A DNA stretch of 21,009 nucleotides from DASQFD01 sp035633255 (GTDB taxonomy: Bacteria > Actinomycetota > Actinomycetes > Actinomycetales > Dermatophilaceae). The notes under the pieces were generated by a model. It saw only the letters and a list, made by a program, of their open reading frames with translations. It searched no databases and had not been told where the DNA came from. The position numbers were made by a program, and so were the translations under genes. Positions 13,917 through 20,815 of this stretch are shown here, piece after piece; positions within the stretch are counted from its first letter, which is position 1; each line of letters opens with the position of its first letter. The DNA is taken from positions 1-21,009 of the forward strand of contig DASQFD010000142.1 in NCBI GenBank assembly GCA_035633255.1. The letters are read 5' to 3'.

Positions 13917-15452
13917 TCAGCGGACGGCGTCGAGGACCGGGCCGGCGAGGTACGCCACGAACTCCTCCGGCTGCTCGAACAGCGGCCGGTGTCCCGAGCG
14001 GTCCAGGACGACCAGGTCCTTGCTGGGAGCCGACAGGGCGGCATACCACTGCTCGAACGGCTCCTGCCGGCCCCGCGCCTCGTGGGCACCCTGCACGAAG
14101 AAGACCGGCACGGGCAGGGTCCGCGCGGTGCGCCGGAAGTCCACCGCCTCCTGGGTCTGCGGGTAGAGGACGCTGAAGGTGTCCATGAAGGCCGGCAGCA
14201 GGTGCACCTGGTCGAGCAGCGAGTACTCCTCGACGAGGAAGTTCTCGGAGAAGCCGCCCGAGCCCTCGGAGTTGCCGGTGTGGTCGTAGGGGTAGACCTC
14301 CTGCTCGTGGGACAGCGCCGTCTCGTAGTCGAGCATCGAGTCGTAGGGCGGCGGCCCGATCCGCTCGAGGTCGGCCGCGAGGTCGCCCTCCCCGGCCCGC
14401 CGGGCCCACGCGAGGGTGTCCGAGTAGAAGATCCGGTCCGTCTCCACCTGGCTGACCATCTGCCCCACCCCGACGAAGGCGCTGTATGCCGCCGGCTCCC
14501 GCTGCACCGCCAGGACCCCGACCACCGTCCCGCCGGACTGGCCGGAGAGCACGACCGTGTCCGTGTCGAAGCGGTCCCGCAGGTATGCCGTCACGTCGAC
14601 GACGTCCTGCACCGCCCGGTCGAGGGTGTAGGTGGAGGTGGGGTCGAGCTCGGAGTAGGAGGCGCCGGTGCCCCGCTGGTCGAGGGTCGCGACGACGTAG
14701 TGCTCCTCGAGCTCCGGGAGGTGGCGGCGCATCGCGCCGAGCTCGGAGCCTCCCGGGCCGCCGGCGAGGAAGAGCAGGACCGGGGCGCTGACGTCGTGGC
14801 CCCGGACCATCAGCCTGAGGTCGTGACCGCCGGCGCGCACGGTGGTGAGCTCGGCGACCGGGGTCGCGGAGGAGCCGGTGATCGCGTCGGTGCGGGCCGG
14901 GCGGACCAGGGCGACGACGAGGAGGACCAGGGCCGCCGCCGTGGCGCCGGCGACGAGCGCGCGCAGCACCCGCCAGACGTGCCACCCACCGCGACCGGTG
15001 GCACCCGCCCCCGGGGACCGGCGCGCGGCCCAGGTGCGGGCGACCCCGGCGCCGTACGCCGCACCGAGCACCATCGGCACCACCGAGAGCAGACCGTGGA
15101 CCCCGCGCCCGGTGACGAAGGCGAAGAGGCCGTACTCCGAGAGGCGCGGCAGGTCCACCGACGGCCCGGTGACACCGGCCCGGGCGAGCTCGACGCCGAC
15201 GACGAAGGCCAGCGGGGTCAGGAGCATCGGCCAGCGCGACCTCGTGAGCAGGCCTGCCGCCGCGCCGACCAGCAGGCTGATCGCGATCGACGCCACCGCC
15301 TCGGCGGTCGTCAGCGGCCCGCGGGGCGTCCACCACCCGGCGAGAAGCCCCCACGCCAGGCCGAGAGCCGCCCCGAGCGGCAGCCACCTGGTGGCTGGCC
15401 CGGGGGGTGGCGTGGAGGCGTGCGTGACGGGGGGGTTGGTGGTGCTGGTCAT
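13917..15452 (-). CDS. Alpha/beta hydrolase (S33 peptidase-like) with an N-terminal membrane domain
   Basis: A 511-residue protein. Residues 1-185 hold about five hydrophobic segments (near 25-41, 50-70, 75-92, 118-137, 163-184). Residues 200-511 form an alpha/beta hydrolase like proline iminopeptidases: oxyanion segment FLAGGPGGSE (228-237), DQRGTG (258-263), nucleophile Ser306 in GQSGGT, and His488 in SGHRPL. The expected acid position reads VQGAHEARG, giving Glu458 where Asp is usual. The catalytic domain should lie on one face of the membrane, possibly outside. AGGAGG lies seven bases before ATG 15452. The substrate is unknown; a peptide or ester is likely. Confidence 0.88.
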   Translation of the reverse strand: MTSTTNPPVTHASTPPPGPATRWLPLGAALGLAWGLLAGWWTPRGPLTTAEAVASIAISLLVGAAAGLLTRSRWPMLLTPLAFVVGVELARAGVTGPSVDLPRLSEYGLFAFVTGRGVHGLLSVVPMVLGAAYGAGVARTWAARRSPGAGATGRGGWHVWRVLRALVAGATAAALVLLVVALVRPARTDAITGSSATPVAELTTVRAGGHDLRLMVRGHDVSAPVLLFLAGGPGGSELGAMRRHLPELEEHYVVATLDQRGTGASYSELDPTSTYTLDRAVQDVVDVTAYLRDRFDTDTVVLSGQSGGTVVGVLAVQREPAAYSAFVGVGQMVSQVETDRIFYSDTLAWARRAGEGDLAADLERIGPPPYDSMLDYETALSHEQEVYPYDHTGNSEGSGGFSENFLVEEYSLLDQVHLLPAFMDTFSVLYPQTQEAVDFRRTARTLPVPVFFVQGAHEARGRQEPFEQWYAALSAPSKDLVVLDRSGHRPLFEQPEEFVAYLAGPVLDAVR

Positions 15453-15531
15453 GCGAGGGCCTCCTGCTGCCTGCCCTCACCGTGTCACCGTTCCCGGCCG
15501 CGGGGAAGTGGCCCGCGATGTGCCCCTGCGA

Positions 15532-15589
15532 ACACCGCGGCCGGAGCGGCCGGAGCAGCCGGAGCGGCCGGGCCGCGGCCGGCGGGTGT
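15532..15589 (-). terminator. Long GC-rich imperfect hairpin with 9-bp repeats after the LURP-one gene
   Basis: ACACC and GGTGT at the ends and GCGGCCGG with CCGGC inside can pair around three 9-base repeats of the CCGGAGCGG type (15541-15567). It lies just downstream of the LURP-one gene on the minus strand, so it probably terminates that transcript. No T-tract is present. Confidence 0.4.
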
Positions 15590-15615
15590 CCTCGTGGGTG
15601 GTGGGTGATCCGTCC

Positions 15616-16125
15616 TCAGTCGCGTTCGACCCAGCGGTCCACGGCCCAGAGCACCGCGAGGGCCAGGCCCGGGTCGACGCCGTCGGCGACGTCGAGGGTG
15701 TAGGCGTCGCGGACCGTGACCCACTTCTGGGTGATCTGGACGATGGGTGCACCCGCTGCGGTGACCGAGTAGTCCTTCTCGAGGAACGAGCCCTCGAGCT
15801 GCCACGGCTCACCGGAGGTGAGCTCCATGGTCATCCGCGTCTTGATCGGGGAGAACATCTTCGCCCTGAGGGAGGCCACCTCCGCTCCGGCGGCATCGCT
15901 GATCGTCATGTGCTTGGGGAAGCCCAGCACGGAGCCCTTGACCTCGTAGACCGTTGCCTCCGAGGCGTCGCGCACCTCGGCTCTCGGGCGCGGCCCGACC
16001 TTGCCGTCGACGTAGTAGCGCTGCTCCTCGGTGGCGGGGTCCAGCACGGCGAAGTCCCGGCCGGCCCCGAACCTGCTCTTCACCAGCAAGCGGGTCCAGC
16101 CGGGCGAAGGTGGTGGGACGGACAC
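15616..16125 (-). CDS. LURP-one-related (tubby-like fold) protein
   Basis: A 169-residue soluble protein of the LURP-one-related family, which shares the tubby/phospholipid-scramblase barrel fold. Core motifs are VYEVKGSVLGFPKHMTISDA (59-78), then GAEVASLRAKMFSPIKTRMT and, near the end, VQITQKWVTVRDAYTLDVAD followed by the helix LALAVLWAVDRW. Bacterial members have no established function; binding of membrane lipid is one idea based on the fold. GTG 16125 follows GGAG at a five-base spacing. It is divergent from the YihY gene. A TACGCT element at 16217-16212 may be its -10, giving a leader of some 80 bases. Confidence 0.85.
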   Translation of the reverse strand: MSVPPPSPGWTRLLVKSRFGAGRDFAVLDPATEEQRYYVDGKVGPRPRAEVRDASEATVYEVKGSVLGFPKHMTISDAAGAEVASLRAKMFSPIKTRMTMELTSGEPWQLEGSFLEKDYSVTAAGAPIVQITQKWVTVRDAYTLDVADGVDPGLALAVLWAVDRWVERD

Positions 16126-16244
16126 AGGATCTCCAGGGGGGATGAGGGGTGGCCGTGGGCGACGAGCCGCGGGCTGGTCCCGCCGGGACCGGGGCCGGCG
16201 GGTTCCCGTAAAGCGTAGCCAGCCCCGCCGCCCGGCTCCGGTCC

Positions 16245-16254
16245 TTCCGCGGAA
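16245..16254. promoter_or_regulatory. Palindrome in the divergent LURP-one/YihY region
   Basis: TTCCGCGGAA is a perfect 10-base palindrome about 70 bases upstream of the YihY start and 28 bases upstream of the candidate LURP-one -10. It may be a binding site, but in DNA this rich in G and C a chance match is possible. Confidence 0.25.
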
Positions 16255-16311
16255 CGCCGCGGCTCACCGGCGCGGCACGCGAGCCGAAGGGGACGCGGCG
16301 CCGGACCGGCA

Positions 16312-16317
16312 TACCCT
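16312..16317 (+). promoter_or_regulatory. Leaderless -10 element of the YihY gene
   Basis: TACCCT six bases before ATG 16324. It overlaps a copy of the over-represented octamer (CGGCATAC at 16307-16314). No convincing -35 was seen. Confidence 0.45.
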
Positions 16318-16323
16318 TTCGGC

Positions 16324-17427
16324 ATGGAGGCCGGTGACGCGACGCAGACCGCTTCGCCCCCGGCGCCGCCTCCCGGCCACCCGGACGGCACCGGCGTCAC
16401 GGCGACGCTCGACCGGTTCCAGCGGCGCCACACCTGGGCCGGCTTCCCGCTCGCCGTGGTCTACAAGTACGTCGACGACATGGGCGGCTACCTCGCCGCG
16501 CTGCTGACCTACTACGCCTTCGTGTCGCTGTTCCCCCTCCTGCTGCTCCTCACCACGGTGCTCGGCATCGTGCTCCGTGGGAATCCCGACCTGCAGGCGC
16601 GGATCCTCGACTCCGCGCTCGCGCAGTTCCCCGTGGTCGGCCAACAGCTCGGCGAGCCGCAGGGGCTCGGTGGCAGCACCGCCGGCATCGTCATCGGGGC
16701 CATGGTGTCGCTCTACGGCGCACTCGGTGTGGCGCAGGCGTTCCAGTACGCCACGAACACCGCCTGGCGGGTGCCGCGCAACCAGCGACCGAACCCGATC
16801 CTCTCCCGGGTCCGCGGTCTGCTCATCCTCGGCACCGCCGGTCTGGCGATCCTCGGGACCACGGTGCTGTCCACGCTCGCCAGCACCTCCATCGGCTCCC
16901 TGGGCTGGTTCTCACGCGCCTTCTTCGTCGTGGCGTCGGTGGTCGTCAACGCGCTCGTCTTCACCCTCGCCTTCCGGATCTCGACCACCCGCGCGCTGTC
17001 GGTGCGCGACGTGGCCCCCGGCGCAGCGATCACCGCGGTGGCGTGGCTGCTGCTGCAGACGTTCGGTGTCGCCTACGTCACCAGCGTGGTCCAGGGACGC
17101 AGCGCCACCAACGGCGTCTTCGCGATCGTCCTCGGTCTGCTCGCCTACCTCTACCTGTCCTTCGTCGTGCTCGTCCTCGCCACGGAGGTCAACGTCGTGC
17201 GCGTCGACCACCTGCACCCGCGGGCGCTGCTCACCCCCTTCACCGACGACGTGAGCCTCACCCGAGGGGACAAGCGGGCGTATGCCGGTGCCGCCGAGGC
17301 CCAGCGCAGCAAGGGCTTCCAGACCATCGACGTCCGCTTCGACAGGCCGCCACCGCAGCAGGCGCCGACCGACGACGGCGCGACCACGGACGCGGGGCGG
17401 GACCCGGAACGCCGGGTCGTCGACTGA
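16324..17427 (+). CDS. YihY/BrkB-family (UPF0761) inner membrane protein
   Basis: A 367-residue membrane protein of the YihY family, once annotated as ribonuclease BN, which is not supported for the family. The N-terminal 40 residues are Pro/Gly-rich. Six hydrophobic helices follow, near 56-84, 119-140, 165-187, 198-219, 232-256 and 264-290. Conserved features are GGYLAALLTYYAFVSLFPLL (54-73), YATNTAWRVPRNQRPN (142-157), the VAPGA loop and the ATEVNVV segment (286-292). The hydrophilic tail ends in ERRVVD. Its function is unknown. The start is supported by TACCCT six bases upstream. A possible small gene follows in the same frame after the stop. Confidence 0.9.
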   Translation: MEAGDATQTASPPAPPPGHPDGTGVTATLDRFQRRHTWAGFPLAVVYKYVDDMGGYLAALLTYYAFVSLFPLLLLLTTVLGIVLRGNPDLQARILDSALAQFPVVGQQLGEPQGLGGSTAGIVIGAMVSLYGALGVAQAFQYATNTAWRVPRNQRPNPILSRVRGLLILGTAGLAILGTTVLSTLASTSIGSLGWFSRAFFVVASVVVNALVFTLAFRISTTRALSVRDVAPGAAITAVAWLLLQTFGVAYVTSVVQGRSATNGVFAIVLGLLAYLYLSFVVLVLATEVNVVRVDHLHPRALLTPFTDDVSLTRGDKRAYAGAAEAQRSKGFQTIDVRFDRPPPQQAPTDDGATTDAGRDPERRVVD

Positions 17428-17457
17428 TCAGCGGAGCGGGACGAGCTCGAAGACCGG

Positions 17458-17664
17458 GTGGTGCGACGCCTCCTCCGCGAACGCCTCGGCCGGGTCGTCA
17501 GGCGCAACAGCGCGGGCACGACCGACCTGCTGGTCGACGTCTTCGGCACGTTCGAGTTCCCCGACCCGCCGGCTGCCGCTGCCACGGCCCGGGAGGCGGT
17601 CCGCTCGTCGACGACCGGTGCCACGCAGGAGCGCCCGGTCCACTCCACCGCGGTGCGGAGGTGA
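17458..17664 (+). CDS. Possible small hypothetical protein after the YihY gene
   Basis: The frame from GTG 17458 (or GTG 17455) encodes about 68 residues, including RRNSAGTTDLLVDVFGTFEF and PDPPAAAATA. It belongs to no family I recognise. Third codon positions are about 90% G or C, first positions about 70% and second positions about 55%, the order expected for a real actinobacterial gene. The antisense frame (17428-17643), which shares codon boundaries, does not show that order. It lies in the same frame as the YihY gene just after its TGA, and the stretch between is also open. It could be a separate small gene or the lost tail of a longer YihY protein. No good ribosome site was found. Confidence 0.35.
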   Translation: MVRRLLRERLGRVVRRNSAGTTDLLVDVFGTFEFPDPPAAAATAREAVRSSTTGATQERPVHSTAVRR

Positions 17665-17695
17665 CCGGACGCTGAGGCCGTCCCGGGTTCGGTGA

Positions 17696-17739
17696 GCGGC
17701 CCCGGGGCCGCCAGCCTTCGCGGGCTAGGAGCCGAAGGC
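17696..17739. terminator. Paired hairpins between convergent genes
   Basis: GCGGCCCCGGGGCCGC (17696-17711) is a perfect palindrome. Next to it GCCTTCG (17714-17720) pairs with CGAAGGC (17733-17739) around the SDR stop codon. Together they probably end transcripts arriving from both sides. No T-tract is present. Confidence 0.45.
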
Positions 17740-18417
17740 GGTGGAGGGCAGGTCCCGCTCGTCGTCGCGGATCGCGGCGACGATGCGGGCGCCCACCGCG
17801 GCGGGATCCAGCCCGCGGGGCATCCGCGGCGCCGCACCGGCGATCGGGCGGTCGGCGAGGCCGGTCTCCGTGTGCGGCGGTCGGACGTCGACGAGCCGGA
17901 TCCGGCGCCGGCGCAGCTCCACCCCGGACGCCGCGTCGAACGCGCTGAGGCCCGCCTTCACCGCGCTGTAGGCCGCCATGCCGGGCAGCGGCCGCTCCGC
18001 CACGACGGCGCTCACCTGCACGAGGAACGATCCCGGTGCCAGCTCCGCCGCCGCGGCCCGAGCCACCCGGATCGGGGCCACGAGGTCGAGCAGGAGCAGG
18101 TCGTCGAGCGTGTCGTCGTCGAGGTCGACGACGTCACCGAAGGCCACCACGCCAGCCGCGTTGACGATGCCGGCGAGCGGCACCGAGCCGGCCGCCCGCT
18201 CCACGACCGCCTCGGGTGCGCCCGGGAGGGTGAGGTCGGCCTGGACCGTGCCGACCACCGCCTCCCCCAGGCTCGACGCGACGGCCGCGAGCCGGTCCGG
18301 TGACCGGGCAGAGAGGGTGAGCCGAGCTCCTTCGGCGGCGAGCGCGGCGGCGACGGCGGAGCCGAGGCCCCCGGTCGCCCCGAGGACGAGGACGTGGGCT
18401 CCGCGAAGTTCGGTCAC
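17725..18417 (-). CDS. Short-chain dehydrogenase/reductase (SDR)
   Basis: A 230-residue classical SDR. The cofactor motif is GATGGLG (13-19). Arg38 after the second strand suggests NADP(H). NAAGV (86-90) replaces NNAG. The catalytic Ser136 is in QVSAVVAE and the YxxxK pair is Tyr150/Lys154 in YSAVK. The supporting Asn before the Ser is replaced by Asp (LLLLDLVAP, residue 111), an unusual but not unknown change. After the active site, VDVRPPHTETGLADRPI is the substrate-side loop. The substrate is unknown. GTG 18417 is preceded by GAGG at eight bases. It is divergent from the ankyrin gene with only 68 bases between them. Confidence 0.88.
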   Translation of the reverse strand: MTELRGAHVLVLGATGGLGSAVAAALAAEGARLTLSARSPDRLAAVASSLGEAVVGTVQADLTLPGAPEAVVERAAGSVPLAGIVNAAGVVAFGDVVDLDDDTLDDLLLLDLVAPIRVARAAAAELAPGSFLVQVSAVVAERPLPGMAAYSAVKAGLSAFDAASGVELRRRRIRLVDVRPPHTETGLADRPIAGAAPRMPRGLDPAAVGARIVAAIRDDERDLPSTAFGS

Positions 18418-18473
18418 GTGCCCATCCTCGCCGACCGGGCCGCTCGTGGGCGCGGGCCGCGCCGACGCGCGGA

Positions 18474-18479
18474 TACCGT
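18474..18479 (+). promoter_or_regulatory. Leaderless -10 element of the ankyrin gene
   Basis: TACCGT, six bases before ATG 18486. No convincing -35 lies 16-18 bases upstream. Confidence 0.45.
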
Positions 18480-18485
18480 GATCGC

Positions 18486-18917
18486 ATGGGCGCGCCGGAG
18501 CTGACGTCTGAGGAGCTGGACTTCCTCCGGGGGATGTTCGACCTGGCTCGCGAGGGGCGCACCGACGAGCTGGCCGAGCACCTCGACTCCGGCCTGCCGG
18601 TCAACCTCACGAACTCCGCTGGGGACACGCTGCTGGTCCTGGCGGCCTACCACCGCCGACCGGGCACGGTCTCGATGCTGCTGGCCCGGGGCGCCGACCA
18701 CTCCCGGGTCAACGACCGCGGCCAGACCGCGCTGGGGGCCGCGGTCTTCCGGCAGGACCCGGCCGGCGTCCGCGCGCTGCTCGCCGCGGGTGCCGACCCG
18801 GGCGCCGGCGGCCGGTCGGCGCGCCAGGTCGCCGCCTTCTTCGGGCTGCCGGAGATGGCGCGGCTCCTGGACGGCGAGCCGGACCGCGCGGCGGACGTCG
18901 GGCCGGACGACGCGTGA
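18486..18917 (+). CDS. Ankyrin-repeat protein
   Basis: A 143-residue soluble protein made of ankyrin repeats. A capping repeat lies at about 13-41, full repeats at 44-73 (NSAGDTLLVLAAYHRRPGTV then SMLLARGAD) and 77-105 (DRGQTALGAAVFRQDPAGVR then ALLAAGADP), and a shortened last repeat at about 108-130. Ankyrin repeats bind other proteins and have no catalytic role. Similar single-chain ankyrin proteins are common in actinobacteria. The start is supported by TACCGT six bases upstream, so it is probably leaderless. The phosphoesterase gene follows after 13 bases on the same strand, so the two are likely co-transcribed. Confidence 0.9.
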   Translation: MGAPELTSEELDFLRGMFDLAREGRTDELAEHLDSGLPVNLTNSAGDTLLVLAAYHRRPGTVSMLLARGADHSRVNDRGQTALGAAVFRQDPAGVRALLAAGADPGAGGRSARQVAAFFGLPEMARLLDGEPDRAADVGPDDA

Positions 18918-18930
18918 CAGCCGGTATGCC

Positions 18931-19443
18931 GTGACCGCCGGGCTGCGCGTGCTCGCGCTCGCCGACACCCACCTCCCCAAGCGCGGCCCGGACCTGCCGG
19001 CGTGGCTGTGGACGGAGGTGGGACGCGCGGACGTCGTCGTGCACGCGGGTGACTGGACCTCGCCCGCGCTGCTCGACGCGCTCGAGGCGGGCAGCCGGGC
19101 GCTCGTGGGGGTCTGGGGCAACAACGACGGCCCGGAGCTACGGGCCCGGCTGCCCGAGGTGGCGCGGGTGACGCTGGGCGGGGTCCGGGTGGCGGTCGTG
19201 CACGAGACCGGGCGGGCGAAGGGCCGCGAGGAGCGGATGCGCGTGGCGTTCCCGGACGTCGACCTGCTCGTCTTCGGCCACAGCCACATCCCGTGGGACA
19301 CGACTCATTCCGGGCTGCGCCTGCTCAACCCCGGCTCCCCGACCGACCGGCGGGCCCAGCCGTTCTGCACCTACCTGACGATGCGGCTGGAGTCCGGGTC
19401 GGTCGACGCCGTGGCGCTGCACCGCCTGCCCTCCGGCCGTTGA
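18931..19443 (+). CDS. YfcE/MJ0936-type metallophosphoesterase
   Basis: A 170-residue calcineurin-like phosphoesterase with the full set of metal-binding motifs: LADTHLP (Asp12, His14), HAGDW (Asp41), GNNDG (Asn65, Asp66), VVHETG (His91) and FGHSHIP (His117, His119). Its size and GNND/GHSH layout match the YfcE phosphodiesterase group, which acts on phosphodiesters in vitro; the natural substrate is unknown. The start is GTG 18931, giving VTAGLRVLALADTH. No ribosome site is visible, and the octamer GTATGCCG overlaps the start codon. Co-transcription with the ankyrin gene is likely. Confidence 0.88.
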   Translation: MTAGLRVLALADTHLPKRGPDLPAWLWTEVGRADVVVHAGDWTSPALLDALEAGSRALVGVWGNNDGPELRARLPEVARVTLGGVRVAVVHETGRAKGREERMRVAFPDVDLLVFGHSHIPWDTTHSGLRLLNPGSPTDRRAQPFCTYLTMRLESGSVDAVALHRLPSGR

Positions 19444-19696
19444 CCGGCGCCCGCCGCGTCACCTCAGGGCGACGCCGGAGTCAATTTGGACAAACGCCGG
19501 CGAATGCCGAACAGTCTTGGTATGCACCCCCCGCCATGTGGTGGGACGAGGTGCGACCCCGACAGTGGCACCGGTTCCGCAAGGGCCAGGCGCCGCCCGG
19601 GGTCGGGCCCACCGGGCCCGCCCCCACCGGGGCATCGCGCGGCACGGCAAGGGGGCCGGCGCGCGCCAACCAACACGACACACGAAGGACACACTC
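19444..19696. promoter_or_regulatory. Long upstream region of the small membrane protein gene
   Basis: This gap has an AT-richer patch at about 19480-19525 (AGTCAATTTGGACAAAC, then GTCTTGGTATGC) that probably holds a promoter, although no standard -35/-10 pair is clear. A perfect hairpin, CGGGCCC-ACC-GGGCCCG, follows at 19604-19620, so the mRNA leader may be long and structured. A frame from ATG 19535 (MWWDEVRPRQW) runs through it but has poor codon statistics. Confidence 0.35.
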
Positions 19697-19987
19697 ATGT
19701 CGACCAGGACGCACTACACCGCCCACGAGGGCACGACCCAGGACCACAACGACCGCAGCCACGCGGTGGAGACCAGGAAGTCGACGAAGACCACCGAGTT
19801 CTTCGCCTACCTCGGCGTCGTCCTCGCGATCGTCGTCACGGCCTTCGCCGTCCGCGCCGGCGACGACGGCGGGCGCGACCCGTTCAGCGCGCTCAACGCG
19901 CTGGAGCTCATCACCTACCTGACGATCGGCTACATGGTCGCCTGCGGCCTGGCCAAGTCGGGCACGCGCGCGCACCGCAACGCCTGA
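19697..19987 (+). CDS. Small membrane protein with two helices
   Basis: A 96-residue protein. The first 34 residues are hydrophilic and rich in Thr, His, Glu and Lys (TRTHYTAHEGTTQDHNDRSH). A hydrophobic helix follows at about 35-56 (FFAYLGVVLAIVVTAFAV), then a charged loop GDDGGRDPF, then a second helix (ELITYLTIGYMVACGLAKSG, about 71-90) and a basic tail. The GYMVxxGLAKSG ending recurs in small actinobacterial membrane proteins of unknown function, as far as I recall. ATG 19697 has AAGGA eight bases upstream. A strong terminator follows, so it is transcribed alone. Confidence 0.8.
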   Translation: MSTRTHYTAHEGTTQDHNDRSHAVETRKSTKTTEFFAYLGVVLAIVVTAFAVRAGDDGGRDPFSALNALELITYLTIGYMVACGLAKSGTRAHRNA

Positions 19988-20021
19988 TCCCGGCGCGCGG
20001 CACGCCCGCGCACCGCATCAC

Positions 20022-20054
20022 GAGGAGGGGACCCGCCTGGCGGGTCCCCTTCTC
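20022..20054. terminator. Strong bidirectional hairpin terminator
   Basis: GAGGAGGGGACCCG pairs with CGGGTCCCCTTCTC (one wobble) around CCTGG. TTCTC after the core stem on the plus strand is a short pyrimidine tail. It lies between the small membrane protein gene and the convergent F420-reductase-like gene. Confidence 0.75.
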
Positions 20055-20061
20055 GGGCTGT

Positions 20062-20760
20062 CTACTCGGTCTGCATGTCGTGGTACCGACGGGCCTCGGC
20101 GGCCCGGGCCGCCACCTCCGACGCGGGCACGGGCCGGGCGCCCCGGGTCCAGTCGCCGGGGTCGGCGGCGTACATCGTCCCGTATGCCGCGGTGTCGCGT
20201 TGGGTGCGCCAACCCTCCGCGAGCGGGCCGAGGTCCACGGCGTCGTAGCCGATCTCGTCCAGCAGCGCCCGGACGCGCGCCTTGGCGCCGGCGTCGTCAC
20301 CGGCGATGGCGAGCGCGCTGCGGTCCGGCGCGCCGGCAGGGCGTGCCGACGCTCCCAGGTGCTGGAAGAAGATGTTGTTGAAGGCCTTGACGACGTGGCT
20401 GTCCGGCAGGTGCGCCTGGAGCAGCTCGGACGTGGTGGTCGACTCCTCGTCGAGCTCCGGGACGTGCCCGTCCCGCTCGGGGTAGTAGTTCATCGTGTCG
20501 ATCACGACCTTGCCACGCAGCGGTTCGACCGGCACGTCGCGGTAGCTGCACAGCGGGATGGTGACCACGACGACGTCCCCGGCAGCCGCGGCCTCGGCCG
20601 ACGTGGCCGCCCGCGACCGTGGGCCCAGTTCCGCCACGAGGCCGGCCAGCGTCGCGGGGCCGCGCGAGTTGCTCATCACGACGTCGTGCCCGGCCGCGAA
20701 GGCCAGCCGTGCGACGGTGCTGCCGATGTGTCCGCTGCCGAGGAGCGCCCAGGTCGTCAT
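20062..20760 (-). CDS. NADP-binding oxidoreductase, F420-dependent NADP reductase-like
   Basis: A 232-residue protein with an N-terminal Rossmann fold of the F420-dependent NADP oxidoreductase group. GSGHIGS (8-14) is the nucleotide-binding loop. NSRG (31-34) after the second strand suits NADP(H) binding. VVVVTIPL is the third-strand region and MNYYPERDG the loop after VIDT. The C-terminal half includes KAFNNIFFQHLG and GYDAVDLGPL. The true substrate may be F420, a flavin or a small carbonyl compound. ATG 20760 begins MTTWALLGSG; longer starts up to 20844 are open but would add an arginine-rich tail without a domain. No ribosome site is obvious. It is divergent from the gene at the right edge. 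Confidence 0.85.
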   Translation of the reverse strand: MTTWALLGSGHIGSTVARLAFAAGHDVVMSNSRGPATLAGLVAELGPRSRAATSAEAAAAGDVVVVTIPLCSYRDVPVEPLRGKVVIDTMNYYPERDGHVPELDEESTTTSELLQAHLPDSHVVKAFNNIFFQHLGASARPAGAPDRSALAIAGDDAGAKARVRALLDEIGYDAVDLGPLAEGWRTQRDTAAYGTMYAADPGDWTRGARPVPASEVAARAAEARRYHDMQTE

Positions 20761-20803
20761 GACCGCACCAACGTGGCCGCGGACGGGGACGTTCCGCAGG
20801 CGA

Positions 20804-20809
20804 TAGCGT
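20804..20809 (+). promoter_or_regulatory. Leaderless -10 element of the right-edge gene
   Basis: TAGCGT, six bases before ATG 20816. The -35 region is not convincing. Confidence 0.45.
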
Positions 20810-20815
20810 CCGGCC

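Noticed and set aside
15541..15575. Three 9-bp CCGGAGCGG-type repeats as a possible array
   Set aside because: Too short and too simple for a CRISPR or iteron array; better explained as part of a GC-rich terminator-like hairpin.
13989..15608. A 539-codon plus-strand frame opposite the membrane hydrolase
   Set aside because: Composition (Gly, Arg, Val, Glu) is typical of an antisense shadow in high-GC DNA, and the minus-strand frame has clear catalytic motifs.
17428..17643. A 71-codon minus-strand frame ending HHPVFELVPLR next to the YihY stop
   Set aside because: It shares codon boundaries with the plus-strand frame, and G/C bias is highest at its first rather than third codon position, so the plus-strand reading is preferred.
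19535..19700. Small frame MWWDEVRPRQW... before the small membrane protein
   Set aside because: Poor codon-position pattern, no ribosome site, and a strong hairpin runs through it; more likely untranslated leader.
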